A stretch of 64,000 nt of DNA, taken from the NCBI GenBank assembly GCA_022821545.1, contig JAJEDJ010000030.1, positions 248,001 through 312,000 of the forward strand. Direction: 5' to 3'. A program made the position numbers and the translations under genes. Under the pieces are notes generated by a model. The model saw only the letters and a list, made by a program, of their open reading frames with translations. It searched no databases and was not told where the DNA came from. How positions within the stretch are numbered: position 1 is the first letter of the stretch; every line of letters begins with the position of its first letter. Shown here piece by piece: positions 26,595 through 35,281 of this stretch. This DNA is from Caldilineaceae bacterium (GTDB taxonomy: Bacteria; Chloroflexota; Anaerolineae; Caldilineales; Caldilineaceae).

Positions 26595-27545
26595 ATGAAT
26601 GAACGAGTCGATGCAGACGCCATGGCGGGCCGCTCCAGCGGCAAAAGGTCGCCTCCCCGCATCCTCCGCCGGCGCTATCTCTTGCCCTTCGCACTGGCAC
26701 TCCCAATCGTTCTCTACGAAGGGCTCCTGATCGTCTACCCGATTGTCCAGGGGATCTACGGCAGCTTCACGCGCATCGAACTGGCATCCAGCGCGGCGAC
26801 AACCTGGGTGGGATGGGACAATTACGAGCGCATGTTCTCCGACCCGGCCTTTTGGAAGGTCATCCGGGTAACCCTCCTGTTCACCGCACTGGTAATCGTA
26901 GTCGCACTGACCGTCGGCCTGCTCACTGCGCTTCTCTTCAACCGGCCGTTCCGGTTCCGCCCCATCGCGCGCGGTATGCTGATGATGCCCTGGGCCATCC
27001 CCGAGGTTCCCGTCGTCATGATTTTCATCTGGATCCTCAGTCCCCAGTTCGGCGTGGTCAACATCCTGGCGCGGATGCTCCCCGGCGTCACCCAGAACCC
27101 ACAGTGGCTGCAGGTGCCCGAGCTGGCGATGGGTTGGATGGTGATTATCTCTTCTTGGAAGGCGTTTCCCTTTTACAGCCTGGTGATCCTTGCCGCCTTA
27201 CAGGCAATTCCCCAGGAACTTTACGAGGCCGCCCGCGTGGACGGGGCCAGCCGGCTGCAGCTCTTCCGGCACGTGACCTTCCCAGGCATCAGTTCAACCC
27301 TGGAGCTTCTCGTCGTCCTGGCCGCCATCTTTTCGTTCAAGCAGTTCACCATCATCTTCCTGATGACCGGAGGCGGCCCCTCAGGCACAACGGAAACGAT
27401 CGTAATCCGCATTTTCAATACCGCTTTTCGATTCTACGACTACTCCTATGCGACTGCCCTCGGCGTTGCCGGATTTGTCGTCTCACTGGCTGTAGCCCTT
27501 GTATTCATCCTGATGCAGGTCCGACGCACACAGGAGTCCGCCTGA
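26595..27545 (+). CDS. Sugar ABC transporter permease, MalF/UgpA type
   Basis: 316 residues, six predicted membrane helices, carbohydrate-uptake (CUT1) family. The N-terminal region has LPFALALPIVLYEGLLIVYPIVQGIYGSF. The EAA loop LYEAARVDGASRLQLFRHVT contacts the ATPase. The stop is one base from the ATG of the partner permease. It forms the channel with 27547-28422 for the binding protein at 25104; no ATPase is present in this operon. Confidence 0.94.
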   Translation: MNERVDADAMAGRSSGKRSPPRILRRRYLLPFALALPIVLYEGLLIVYPIVQGIYGSFTRIELASSAATTWVGWDNYERMFSDPAFWKVIRVTLLFTALVIVVALTVGLLTALLFNRPFRFRPIARGMLMMPWAIPEVPVVMIFIWILSPQFGVVNILARMLPGVTQNPQWLQVPELAMGWMVIISSWKAFPFYSLVILAALQAIPQELYEAARVDGASRLQLFRHVTFPGISSTLELLVVLAAIFSFKQFTIIFLMTGGGPSGTTETIVIRIFNTAFRFYDYSYATALGVAGFVVSLAVALVFILMQVRRTQESA

Positions 27546-27546
27546 T

Positions 27547-28422
27547 ATGGCTGCCCAAGTTGCGGAGAGCCGCACAGCTACGTCCAGATTCCACGTTGGA
27601 AGACTGATAAACGGCGCCCTGCTCTACGTCACCGTGGCCGTCGTCTCCTTAATCATCGTCTTTCCGGTCTACTGGATGATGATCAGCACCTTTCAACCAA
27701 GCAAGTACATCCTGCACTTTCCACCTCCGTTGCTGCCCCAGGAGCTTTACTTCGATCAGTTTGCCGAGCTGTTCAGCGAACACCCGATTGCGAGGTGGCT
27801 GCGCAACTCTTTCCTCATCGCCGTCATGACGATGCTGCTCTGCATGGCCCTCTCGGTGCTGGGCGCCTTTGCGCTCTCCAACTTGCGATGGCCGGGCCGC
27901 AATCTGTTCGGCCTGTTTCTGCTGGTGACCCAGATGCTGCCCGAAGTCCTGATCCTGATTCCGCTATACATCCTCTATCGCCGTCTCAACATGTTAAACA
28001 GCATTCCATCGCTGGCCCTGATCGACGCCGCTTTCATTCTCCCTATCTGCATTTGGATTCTGAAAGGAGTATTCGACAACGTCCCCCCGGAAGTGCTCGA
28101 CGCCTCTGTGGTAGACGGATGTACAGAGTTGGGCGCGCTTTGGCGAATCGTCCTGCCGCTGTCTGCGCCCGGCCTGGCGGCCGTCGCGGTCGTCGCCTTC
28201 TTTTTTGCCTGGAATGAATATCTCTACGCCGGTATAATGCTCAGCAGCGGCGACTTCATGCCCGCCTCGGTGGGCCTTTCCACGCTCAAGGCGATCGCGC
28301 AGACGCCGGTGGAACAGTACATGGCCGCCGGGCTTGTCTTTTCGGTGCTGCCTGTGGTTTTCTACCTGGCGATGCAGAGGTATATCGTTTCCGGCCTGAC
28401 GGCCGGCGCCGTGAAGGGGTAA
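27547..28422 (+). CDS. Sugar ABC transporter permease, MalG/UgpE type
   Basis: 291 residues with six membrane helices. VFPVYWMMISTFQPSKYI near the N-terminus and the EAA loop VLDASVVDGCTELGALWRIV identify the MalG half. Its ATG lies one base after the stop of the MalF-type gene. It completes the importer encoded from 25104. The following peptidase gene starts 74 bases downstream. Confidence 0.94.
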   Translation: MAAQVAESRTATSRFHVGRLINGALLYVTVAVVSLIIVFPVYWMMISTFQPSKYILHFPPPLLPQELYFDQFAELFSEHPIARWLRNSFLIAVMTMLLCMALSVLGAFALSNLRWPGRNLFGLFLLVTQMLPEVLILIPLYILYRRLNMLNSIPSLALIDAAFILPICIWILKGVFDNVPPEVLDASVVDGCTELGALWRIVLPLSAPGLAAVAVVAFFFAWNEYLYAGIMLSSGDFMPASVGLSTLKAIAQTPVEQYMAAGLVFSVLPVVFYLAMQRYIVSGLTAGAVKG

Positions 28423-28495
28423 GAGCAAGAGGGGCGGCGGGAGGTTTGCCGTTTTCGAGAGTTCGGACCGATAAACCCGCAAACGGATTGGAGAA

Positions 28496-29233
28496 ATGAG
28501 CGCAGTGGAAGCAGGTCACCTACTCCTCGCAGGCGGCTCAGAATTCGGCGGCCGGATGGCGGCCTCCGACCACCGCAGTATAGAACTGGCCGGCGGCCTT
28601 GACACACCCATCGCCATAATCCCCGCCGCCGCCGCGCCTGACAACAACCACCGCCGCGCCGGCGAGAACGGCCGCCGCTGGTTCACCGGCCTGGGCGCGA
28701 CCAACGTCCAGGTCGTCCCTCTGCTCGACCGCGCCTCAGCCGGAGATTCCAACGTAATCGAAGCAGTGGCCGAAGCGAAACTGATATACCTGCTGGGTGG
28801 GTTCCCCGGCTATCTGTGCGAAACGCTTCGCGACTCGCCTGCCTGGTCTGCCATGCTTACGGCCTACGCCGGCGGCGCCGTACTGGCCGGAAGCAGCGCC
28901 GGCGCCATGGTCCTCTGCGAACATCTCAACGACCCTCACGGCCAGGGCGCGACGACCGGACTCGGGCTGGTTCCCAACATCTGCGTCCTGCCCCATCACA
29001 ACACCTTCGGACAGGGATGGGCCGACCGCCTGCGCGGACTCCTGCCCAATGCGACGCTGGTCGGCATAGACGAAGAAACCGCCATGATCAGCAATGGATC
29101 AGTCCAGGACTGGCGCGTCTACGGCGCTGGCGACGTCACCCTCTACCTCCCCGGTCACACACTCTCACACCCCCAGCGCTACCTTGCGGGCCAGGATCTG
29201 AGGCTCCAACCTGATTCCGGGGGACCGAATTGA
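28496..29233 (+). CDS. Peptidase S51 family protein (cyanophycinase/PepE-like)
   Basis: 245 residues. The nucleophile elbow GSSAGAMVL gives the catalytic Ser of clan PC family S51 (aspartyl dipeptidase PepE and cyanophycinase). LLLAGGSEFGG at the N-terminus, YLLGGFPGYL before the elbow and VLPHHNTFGQGW after it fit the family. No signal peptide is evident, so it is probably cytosolic. It follows a sugar importer in the same direction, which is not the usual setting of S51 enzymes; it may cleave an aspartyl-like or glycoconjugate amide bond. Substrate is not predictable. Confidence 0.85.
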   Translation: MSAVEAGHLLLAGGSEFGGRMAASDHRSIELAGGLDTPIAIIPAAAAPDNNHRRAGENGRRWFTGLGATNVQVVPLLDRASAGDSNVIEAVAEAKLIYLLGGFPGYLCETLRDSPAWSAMLTAYAGGAVLAGSSAGAMVLCEHLNDPHGQGATTGLGLVPNICVLPHHNTFGQGWADRLRGLLPNATLVGIDEETAMISNGSVQDWRVYGAGDVTLYLPGHTLSHPQRYLAGQDLRLQPDSGGPN

Positions 29234-29266
29234 ACGCCGACAACACAATAACGCGGCAGGCAGGGC

Positions 29267-29830
29267 TCAAATGCGCAAAACGCGGAAGTCCTCAAACCGA
29301 ATCCAGTGCTCTTCATCAGGCGGTCCGTTATAGCACTGGATGCTGACCTGCTCGTTATCCGCCGGCGGCAGTTCGCCCGCGGCCGCCGTCCTGAACTCCG
29401 ACGCCCCCTGCGGACGGTACTGCGCCTCCCACGACTCGGCATCCACGACCAGCCGCAGCCGTACACTTTGCGCCGGCATCGCCTTGCTGCCGGGTATGAT
29501 AAACACGTCACCGTCCACCAGCTCCTTGACCTCTTTGAACACCGGCTCGCCGTCCTGGTACCAGGTGATCCCGGCCTGTTCATACTGCTGCGTAGGTTCG
29601 GTGTGATTGAAGATCGTCACCTCAATCGCGTATACGCCGGAACTGCGGTCAGGCGCCGGCCGTACAAGCGCATTGCGCACGGTCCCCGCCACTCCTGGCT
29701 CCACCACGATCTCCAGCCCACCGTCACATATCCGCCATCGTTCCGGATTCTCACGAATCCAGAACCACTCGGAATCCAATTCCCCTTCAAACCGTTCGCT
29801 GAATATCAGCTGTCCTTCCGACTTGCCCAT
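29267..29830 (-). CDS. Concanavalin A-like beta-sandwich protein (DUF1349-like)
   Basis: 187 residues. FSERFEGELDSEWFWIRENPERW at the N-terminus, a central QYEQAGITWYQDGE and the C-terminal WIRFEDFRVLR fit the DUF1349/GH43 C-terminal type of lectin-like jelly-roll domain. It has no catalytic partner domain and no signal peptide. GGAG lies upstream of the ATG at 29830. With the neighbouring DUF1961 gene (same strand, 70 bases upstream) it forms a small two-gene unit of carbohydrate-associated beta-sandwich proteins. Function unknown. Confidence 0.8.
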   Translation of the reverse strand: MGKSEGQLIFSERFEGELDSEWFWIRENPERWRICDGGLEIVVEPGVAGTVRNALVRPAPDRSSGVYAIEVTIFNHTEPTQQYEQAGITWYQDGEPVFKEVKELVDGDVFIIPGSKAMPAQSVRLRLVVDAESWEAQYRPQGASEFRTAAAGELPPADNEQVSIQCYNGPPDEEHWIRFEDFRVLRI

Positions 29831-29900
29831 ATTTCTTGCTCCTCTTGCCCTGTCTACCCTCTTCTGTCTTGCCCCGCTCTCCCAGCTACTATCGCAGACT

Positions 29901-30590
29901 CTACTCTCCCTCCAAGCTTACTCTCCGCACGACCAGATTCGCATATTCCCCCACCAGAGGAGCCATCTGCCGCAGACCAATCTTCCCGCCTTCCAGAAGC
30001 GGCCCATAACTGGCCCCGTCATCGCGCCAGTTGAAAATCGGCAGCTCGTTGATCGAAAAGGAGACCTCTGCCCCACACTTGATCATCTGAATCCTGTACG
30101 GTGGAGTCGCGTCCGCCACGGGGGGTATCGGGTCCGCGCCCTGGGCCACCATGTGAAAGCCATAGCTCTTGCGCAGATTACAGGTGTGAAATGCCCGCTC
30201 CTCCGGCCACCGCCGTCTGAAATAGGAGACGTGCAAGGCGTTGATGTCCCCGTGGTGGTACTGCTTGTACTCACCGGTGCGTTCAGCAAGCGACGGATCG
30301 AACAGGTCTTCGCCGTTGCGTCCCGTCGCGGCAAAGAACAAAATGCACAGCCCCGGCTCCTGGACCGGCCAGAACTCCCACTCGACACTCAAATCCCCCG
30401 GAAACGTCTCCTGGCGCCAGAGTACAAAGTTGGACTTCTGCCCCTCCGCCGGATCGCGCAGATTCTCCATCCGCATCCGCCCGCTGGCAAAGCTGATGTG
30501 CGCCTCGCCCTCCAGCCGGAATCCGGCCGCGTCAGCTTCGGCCGCAAGCGGATTACTGTAAATAATGTCTCCAAATTCGAATGATCGCAT
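29901..30590 (-). CDS. DUF1961 family protein
   Basis: 229 residues of a concanavalin-like family of unknown function (DUF1961). Recognisable stretches are NFVLWRQETFPGDLSVEWEFWP, LCILFFAATGRNGEDLFD, YHHGDINALHVSYFRRRW and the C-terminal GGKIGLRQMAPLVGEYANLVVRR. Members occur in polysaccharide-use loci and are thought to bind or cleave glycans, without biochemical proof known to me. No signal peptide. It is divergent from the PhyH gene at 30891 and leads into the 29267-29830 gene. Confidence 0.85.
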   Translation of the reverse strand: MRSFEFGDIIYSNPLAAEADAAGFRLEGEAHISFASGRMRMENLRDPAEGQKSNFVLWRQETFPGDLSVEWEFWPVQEPGLCILFFAATGRNGEDLFDPSLAERTGEYKQYHHGDINALHVSYFRRRWPEERAFHTCNLRKSYGFHMVAQGADPIPPVADATPPYRIQMIKCGAEVSFSINELPIFNWRDDGASYGPLLEGGKIGLRQMAPLVGEYANLVVRRVSLEGE

Positions 30591-30787
30591 GGCACTCTTC
30601 TCGTGAATTCCTCACTCTATGCAGGAGTGCATCCTAAGCGCCGTGTGAAAAAGTGTCAAAGCGTCGGATGCCTCGTCAAATAGGGGCGCCGCAGTGCAGC
30701 GCGCCCGCGCCCTCCCTTCGAGTAGTCAACCTCTGACCGGCCACGCTTCTCTCCAACGGCTTCCTTTCGCCAGCTTCTGCAAGCCAC

Positions 30788-30816
30788 TTGACATCGCAAT
30801 TCACTATCAGTATCCT
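30788..30816 (+). promoter_or_regulatory. Sigma70 promoter for the 30891 PhyH gene
   Basis: Perfect TTGACA (30788-30793), 17-base spacer, TATCCT (30811-30816), 75 bases before the ATG. The rest of the 300-base gap 30591-30890 shows nothing else. Confidence 0.65.
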
Positions 30817-30890
30817 TGTAACCGTATCCGGCCTCAAACGAGATCGCGAGTAGATGTATCCGGCCCACAACTCTGGGAAAGGAAGTTCCA

Positions 30891-31934
30891 ATGCCTGAGG
30901 AAATCCGCGAGTTTCGCGTCTCAAACGACGCCTTCGACGATCCCCCCGAACTTCAGCGCCGCCTGGCCGATGAGGGCTATCTCTTCTTCAGACAGCTTCA
31001 GGACCCCGACAAAATGCGCGAGCTGCGCCGGATCATGATGACCAAAATCCAGGAAATCGGCTGGCTCCTGCCCGATACCGACCCCTATGACGGTATCGCC
31101 GACATATCCAAACAATGCACCGAGGGCGATCGCGAATACGTTGACGGCTACAGCCAGGTCTACAAGCTGGAGCCCTTCCACCGCGCCGGGCACTGGGCCG
31201 AGGTCACCAGCATGATCGAGAAGATCATGGGCCGCCCCATCATGCCCCACCCAAACCAGATCGCCCGTCTCTGGTTCCCCAAGTTTACCGAACACACGAC
31301 GCCCATGCACCAGGACTTTGTCCACTTTCAGGGCAACTACGAGACCCTGACCAGCTGGGCCCCGATCGGGGACTGCCCCATCGAGTTGGGGCCACTGGCC
31401 GTCATTCCCGGCTCCCACAAAGTCGGACGCGTTCTCGACCACCACTACTCTCTCGGCGCCGGCGCCCTGAAGGTCGATGTCGACGCCGAGGAAGAGATCG
31501 AACCGGACTGGCACTCGACCGACTTCGAAATCGGCGACACCCTGATCTTCCCCGCTCTCACGATTCATCAGGCCCTGCCCAACTATACCGAAGACCGCCT
31601 GCGTCTTTCGCTCGACAATCGCTACCAGGCCGTCGGCGACCTCATCGCAGAGCAGATGCTCACGCCCCACGGCCCCAGCGGCCTCGAATGGGAGGAGGTC
31701 TACGAAAGCTGGGAATCCGACGAGTACAAGTACTTCTGGAAAGACTATGACAACCCCGTAGTAGCCCGCGATTTGAGCTTCGGCGAAAAAGGCTTCGCCG
31801 AAGCCCTTGAACTTGCTCGCGCGGGCGACGAACACGCCGTTCTCGGGCTGAAACGCGCCATCAGATTCGATCCCGATTCAGAAGCCGCCCACGAAGCCAG
31901 AAAAGCACTGGCCGATGCCGGCGTCGAGACATAG
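30891..31934 (+). CDS. Phytanoyl-CoA dioxygenase (PhyH) family protein
   Basis: 347 residues, non-haem Fe(II)/2-oxoglutarate oxygenase fold. The facial triad is visible as H-Q-D in MHQDFVHFQG and the distal His in TIHQALPNYTEDRLRLSLDNRY, whose Arg is the likely 2-oxoglutarate ligand. VIPGSHKVGRV is the usual PhyH loop. A C-terminal tail of about 60 residues with a helical repeat (LARAGDEHAVLGLKRAIRF) exceeds the normal length. It sits between the DUF1961 gene and a sugar importer operon, so the substrate is more likely sugar-derived than a fatty acyl-CoA. Oxygenase activity is expected from family; substrate unknown. Confidence 0.9.
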   Translation: MPEEIREFRVSNDAFDDPPELQRRLADEGYLFFRQLQDPDKMRELRRIMMTKIQEIGWLLPDTDPYDGIADISKQCTEGDREYVDGYSQVYKLEPFHRAGHWAEVTSMIEKIMGRPIMPHPNQIARLWFPKFTEHTTPMHQDFVHFQGNYETLTSWAPIGDCPIELGPLAVIPGSHKVGRVLDHHYSLGAGALKVDVDAEEEIEPDWHSTDFEIGDTLIFPALTIHQALPNYTEDRLRLSLDNRYQAVGDLIAEQMLTPHGPSGLEWEEVYESWESDEYKYFWKDYDNPVVARDLSFGEKGFAEALELARAGDEHAVLGLKRAIRFDPDSEAAHEARKALADAGVET

Positions 31935-32151
31935 TTTGCGACAGGCATCCGCTTAACATTGCCTACCATCAGGCCGTCGCAAGAGGCGCCCTGAACGACA
32001 GATCAGAGGGAAGAATCGAAACTCTCATAGTAAGTTTTCAAATTTAAGGAGGTGAACGACCCACTGCTGCTTGCTCTCGATACGGCGCCGACCGCGGCCC
32101 GTACTGTATCCTGAACTATCGAAATTCAAGGACAAGGAGAAGAGGCAGAAA

Positions 32152-33687
32152 ATGGCTGGCAATGGTCTGAGTAGACGAAACTTTCTGAAAGTCTCCGCTG
32201 GTGCAGTAGGCGTCGGTCTGATGGCCGCATGCGACGCGCCCGCCGCTCCCGCCGGAGGCGAGATGGCTGAAGAGTCCGGCGGCGAAGCAGCCGCGATGGA
32301 AAGGGTGGAAGTTCACTGTAACCTTGCCCAGCTTCACCCCACCGAGTGGACCACCCGCTCTGCCGAACACCCCCTGGTCGGCAACGCGGCGCGCATTCTC
32401 GCTGAGCGCTTCGAAGAACTCAACCCGGACATTGCCGTCGTTTTCGATGAGGCCGGCGACGACGCCTGGCTCACCGCCGCCGTAAGCTCCGGAGAATCCC
32501 CCGACCTGATGAGCCGCCTGGACCTCGTCCAGCGCGGCTGGTGCGTCCCCATCGACGACTGGCTCGACGCCCCCAGCCCCTACGCAATCCAATACGACTC
32601 CTGGTCCGACAGCTTCTATCCCTCCATGATGGAGTCCTTGACCTGGTCGGACGGCCTCGACTACTGCGCCCCCATCCGCGCAATCTGGCCCTACCTCGAA
32701 GTCGGTCTCGCCTGCAACATGGAGATCTTCAACGAGTACGGACTCTCGCCGCCTGCCACCTGGACCGAACAGATGGAGGTTTCCCAGGCCCTCAAGGAAG
32801 CCGGCCTTGGCCTCTCTCCCTGGCCCCGCGAAGGCGAGACCGGCAACTGCTGGCCCCTTGCCCTCCAGATCCTCCCTCCCATGATGCAGGAAGTCTGCAT
32901 CGAGATGGACGCCGACAATGATTTCTTCGTCGGCATCGAGGAAGCTCTGCCCGCACACAAGGCCGAGCTGATCGGCCCCTACACGCCCATCTACCAGCGC
33001 GCCTGGGACGAAATGTACGCCCTCGCTCTGACCTGGGTGGACGGCTTTAATACCACCGATCTCGACCTCCTCTGGCGCGAAGGCTCGGTCGGTATGCAGT
33101 ACCGGGCCACTTGGGAATTCGCTACCTTGGCCAACGACCCCAATGTAGACTTTGAGCGCACCTTCGTTCCTTCGCCAATGCCCGCCGCTGCCGACATTCC
33201 CCCAACGGTCAGCATGCCCGGCGCAGTCGACCCTAATGACTATACGGCCGGTGACGGCAATGTGCCCGGCGAACACGTGCAGGCCATTCGAGGTCCGCAG
33301 GACGTAATGCTCAAGTCCTCGACCCAAATGCGCGGCAATCGCGACCAGGTCGTCAAATGGTGGCAGTTCATTACCGAGCCGGAAAACAACGCTTTCCTCA
33401 ACAACGAGAACCAGCAGTATATTCCATCTGCCAGGGACGCCAAGCTCGGACCGTTGTGGTCCGCCATCGGTGGCTATAAGCTGCCTCTTTACACCTATAC
33501 CATCGCCTGGTGGGGCATGGGTCTCCTGTGGGACTGGGACTACTTCACCGAGTGGCGGCGGATCTTCGTGGCCTGGGTGATCGGCGACATGGACAGAGCC
33601 GAGTTCTTCGAGCGCCAGCAGCGCTCCTGGGATGAAGGTGTCGCCCGCTACGAAGCCCTGCTCGCCGACCAGGAAGCTGACAGCTAA
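32152..33687 (+). CDS. ABC transporter substrate-binding protein, family 1 (Tat lipoprotein)
   Basis: 511 residues. The start ATG at 32152 has AAGGAGAAGAGG upstream and sits next to the signal; an in-frame ATG at 32071 would add 27 residues ahead of it. The N-terminus is a twin-arginine signal, LSRRNFLKVSAGAVGVG, with lipobox MAAC. The mature part resembles large family 1 sugar-binding proteins (AARILAERFEELNPDIAVVF; WREGSVGMQYRATWEFATL), with many Trp/Tyr residues suited to sugar stacking. It heads an operon of SBP, small Ig-like protein, two permeases and a GH43/32-like hydrolase. Ligand unknown. Confidence 0.92.
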   Translation: MAGNGLSRRNFLKVSAGAVGVGLMAACDAPAAPAGGEMAEESGGEAAAMERVEVHCNLAQLHPTEWTTRSAEHPLVGNAARILAERFEELNPDIAVVFDEAGDDAWLTAAVSSGESPDLMSRLDLVQRGWCVPIDDWLDAPSPYAIQYDSWSDSFYPSMMESLTWSDGLDYCAPIRAIWPYLEVGLACNMEIFNEYGLSPPATWTEQMEVSQALKEAGLGLSPWPREGETGNCWPLALQILPPMMQEVCIEMDADNDFFVGIEEALPAHKAELIGPYTPIYQRAWDEMYALALTWVDGFNTTDLDLLWREGSVGMQYRATWEFATLANDPNVDFERTFVPSPMPAAADIPPTVSMPGAVDPNDYTAGDGNVPGEHVQAIRGPQDVMLKSSTQMRGNRDQVVKWWQFITEPENNAFLNNENQQYIPSARDAKLGPLWSAIGGYKLPLYTYTIAWWGMGLLWDWDYFTEWRRIFVAWVIGDMDRAEFFERQQRSWDEGVARYEALLADQEADS

Positions 33688-33702
33688 ACTGATGAATCTG
33701 TG

Positions 33703-33739
33703 GGTGAGCGGATAGCGGCCGTGGCCCTGTCCGCTCACC
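33703..33739 (+). promoter_or_regulatory. Intergenic hairpin after the binding-protein gene
   Basis: GGTGAGCGGA (33703-33712) and TCCGCTCACC (33730-33739) form a perfect 10-bp stem beginning 16 bases after the stop. No T-run follows. It resembles hairpins at the same place in the other two ABC operons. Confidence 0.72.
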
Positions 33740-33763
33740 ACCCTTCTCCCTCTTGCCGCTCAG

Positions 33764-34201
33764 ATGCTACGCAAAATCCGGTTGGCCGCAGTCGGCCTGC
33801 TGCTCCTGATACTCGCCCTCCTTGCCGCCGACTTCATCCAGGCACTGGTGCGTCTCAACAACGTCGTGATTGAAGGCGAGTTCAACAAGGAAAAAGTCGT
33901 CTCCGACGGCGAAGATTCAATCATTCTTACGGTTCGCGTCACAGAGAACGGCCAACCGCGCGTCAACGATACCTTGCAAGCCTGGCTGGAGCCCGGCAAC
34001 GGACTCATGATCCCGGAGTGGTCCTACACCGACGAAAACGGCGAAGTCGAGATTACCTTCACCCCCAATCCGGCCACCGCCTACGACATCAAAACGGACT
34101 CAATCATAAACGTCATCGACATCAACATCGGGCGCTGGCTAGAGGTAGACAAGAGATTCTCTATTGAAGTGCCGGTCGAGATACCGCTTTCTTCAGATTG
34201 A
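33764..34201 (+). CDS. Small membrane-anchored Ig-like protein in an ABC operon
   Basis: 145 residues. One N-terminal membrane helix (about 6-26, LAAVGLLLLILALLAADFI) is followed by a single extracytoplasmic beta-sandwich of Big/invasin-like type: VVSDGEDSIILTVRVTENGQPRVND, YTDENGEVEITFTPNPATAYDI. It lies between the binding-protein gene and the first permease of a CUT1-type importer, a place where no accessory subunit is normally found. The ATG lacks a good ribosome site, so it may depend on coupling. It might stabilise or dock the binding protein at the membrane; that is inference. Confidence 0.75.
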   Translation: MLRKIRLAAVGLLLLILALLAADFIQALVRLNNVVIEGEFNKEKVVSDGEDSIILTVRVTENGQPRVNDTLQAWLEPGNGLMIPEWSYTDENGEVEITFTPNPATAYDIKTDSIINVIDINIGRWLEVDKRFSIEVPVEIPLSSD

Positions 34202-34262
34202 ACGCAAATAGATTTCGTCCTCGCTAAGAGGTTCTGCAAATGGCGAAGTCCGGGGAGACAGA

Positions 34263-35240
34263 ATGACGGAAGGTACAGGAACTCCGGAACAGGGCAGTGG
34301 GGCAAACCCGATCAATAGGATTCCCGCCAGGCCCGGGGGGCTCTCTACCTGGCAGGCGATGCGCCGCTCCTGGCAGGCCTATGTCCTTCTTGCCCCCATC
34401 TTCATTCTCCTCCTGGTCTTCAACTACTACCCTCCCATCCTCGGCCTCCTTCGCGCCTTCTACCGCTGGCGGCCCGGGGTCGAAGCCAGCTTCGTCGGCC
34501 TGCAGCACTTTGGTGTCTACTTTACCTCCCCCGAAACCCCGCGCGAACTCCTCAACATGTTCAAACTGCTCGCGTTCTTCTTTTTCTCAGGGGCCGTCAT
34601 CCCATTCATCATGGCCGTTCTCATCTTCCGCATCCGCGACAACGAGTCCAAGGAGCTCTATCGCCTCTTTCTCATCATCCCGATGCTCGTCCCACTCATC
34701 GTGGTCATCCTCCTCTGGAAGCAGATCTACGACCCCAACCTGGGCGTGATCAACGGCCTGTTGGAACAGTTCGGACTCGGATTCCTGGCACGCAACTGGC
34801 TTGGTGACACGGCCACGGCCCTCTATGCCATTATGTTTATGGGCTTCCCCTGGGTGTCCGGCGTCGGTACCCTCATCTATCTGGGCGGGCTGGGCCAGAT
34901 TTCCGAATCGATTTTCGACGCCTGCGAAGTAGACGGCTGCACCGGTCTCCGCCGCACGCTGAAGATAGACCTGCCCCTCGTCCTGGGGCAAGTGCGTCTC
35001 ATGACAATCCTCGCCGTCATTGCCGGTGTTACATCCTTCCAAACAATTCTCGTGCTGACCGACGGCGGCCCCGGCTTCGCCACGATGGTGCCCGGCCTGA
35101 CCATGTTTCACAAGGCATTTCGCACTCAGCAGTTTGGCTACGCCGCTTCCATCGGTATGATCCTTTTCGTAATTACTTTTGGCGCGACCCTGGCAGTCAA
35201 CCGCACGGTTCAACCCGCAGTTGAAGACGTCCGCCACTAG
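34263..35240 (+). CDS. Sugar ABC transporter permease, MalF/UgpA type
   Basis: 325 residues with six membrane helices after a soluble N-terminus of about 40 residues. AYVLLAPIFILLLVFNYYPPILGLLRAF is the usual first helix; the EAA loop is IFDACEVDGCTGLRRTLKIDLP. It pairs with 35282-36178. Codon and base use match the neighbours. Confidence 0.94.
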   Translation: MTEGTGTPEQGSGANPINRIPARPGGLSTWQAMRRSWQAYVLLAPIFILLLVFNYYPPILGLLRAFYRWRPGVEASFVGLQHFGVYFTSPETPRELLNMFKLLAFFFFSGAVIPFIMAVLIFRIRDNESKELYRLFLIIPMLVPLIVVILLWKQIYDPNLGVINGLLEQFGLGFLARNWLGDTATALYAIMFMGFPWVSGVGTLIYLGGLGQISESIFDACEVDGCTGLRRTLKIDLPLVLGQVRLMTILAVIAGVTSFQTILVLTDGGPGFATMVPGLTMFHKAFRTQQFGYAASIGMILFVITFGATLAVNRTVQPAVEDVRH

Positions 35241-35281
35241 CGCCAAGCGCGGAACCAAGGGCAGTACAAGGAGAACGGCAA

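Noticed and set aside
32116-33741. Long (541-codon) minus-strand frame opposite the 32152 binding protein
   Set aside because: A shadow frame of a high-GC gene: no ribosome site, Val/Gly/Glu-rich without any family motif. The plus-strand protein is clear.
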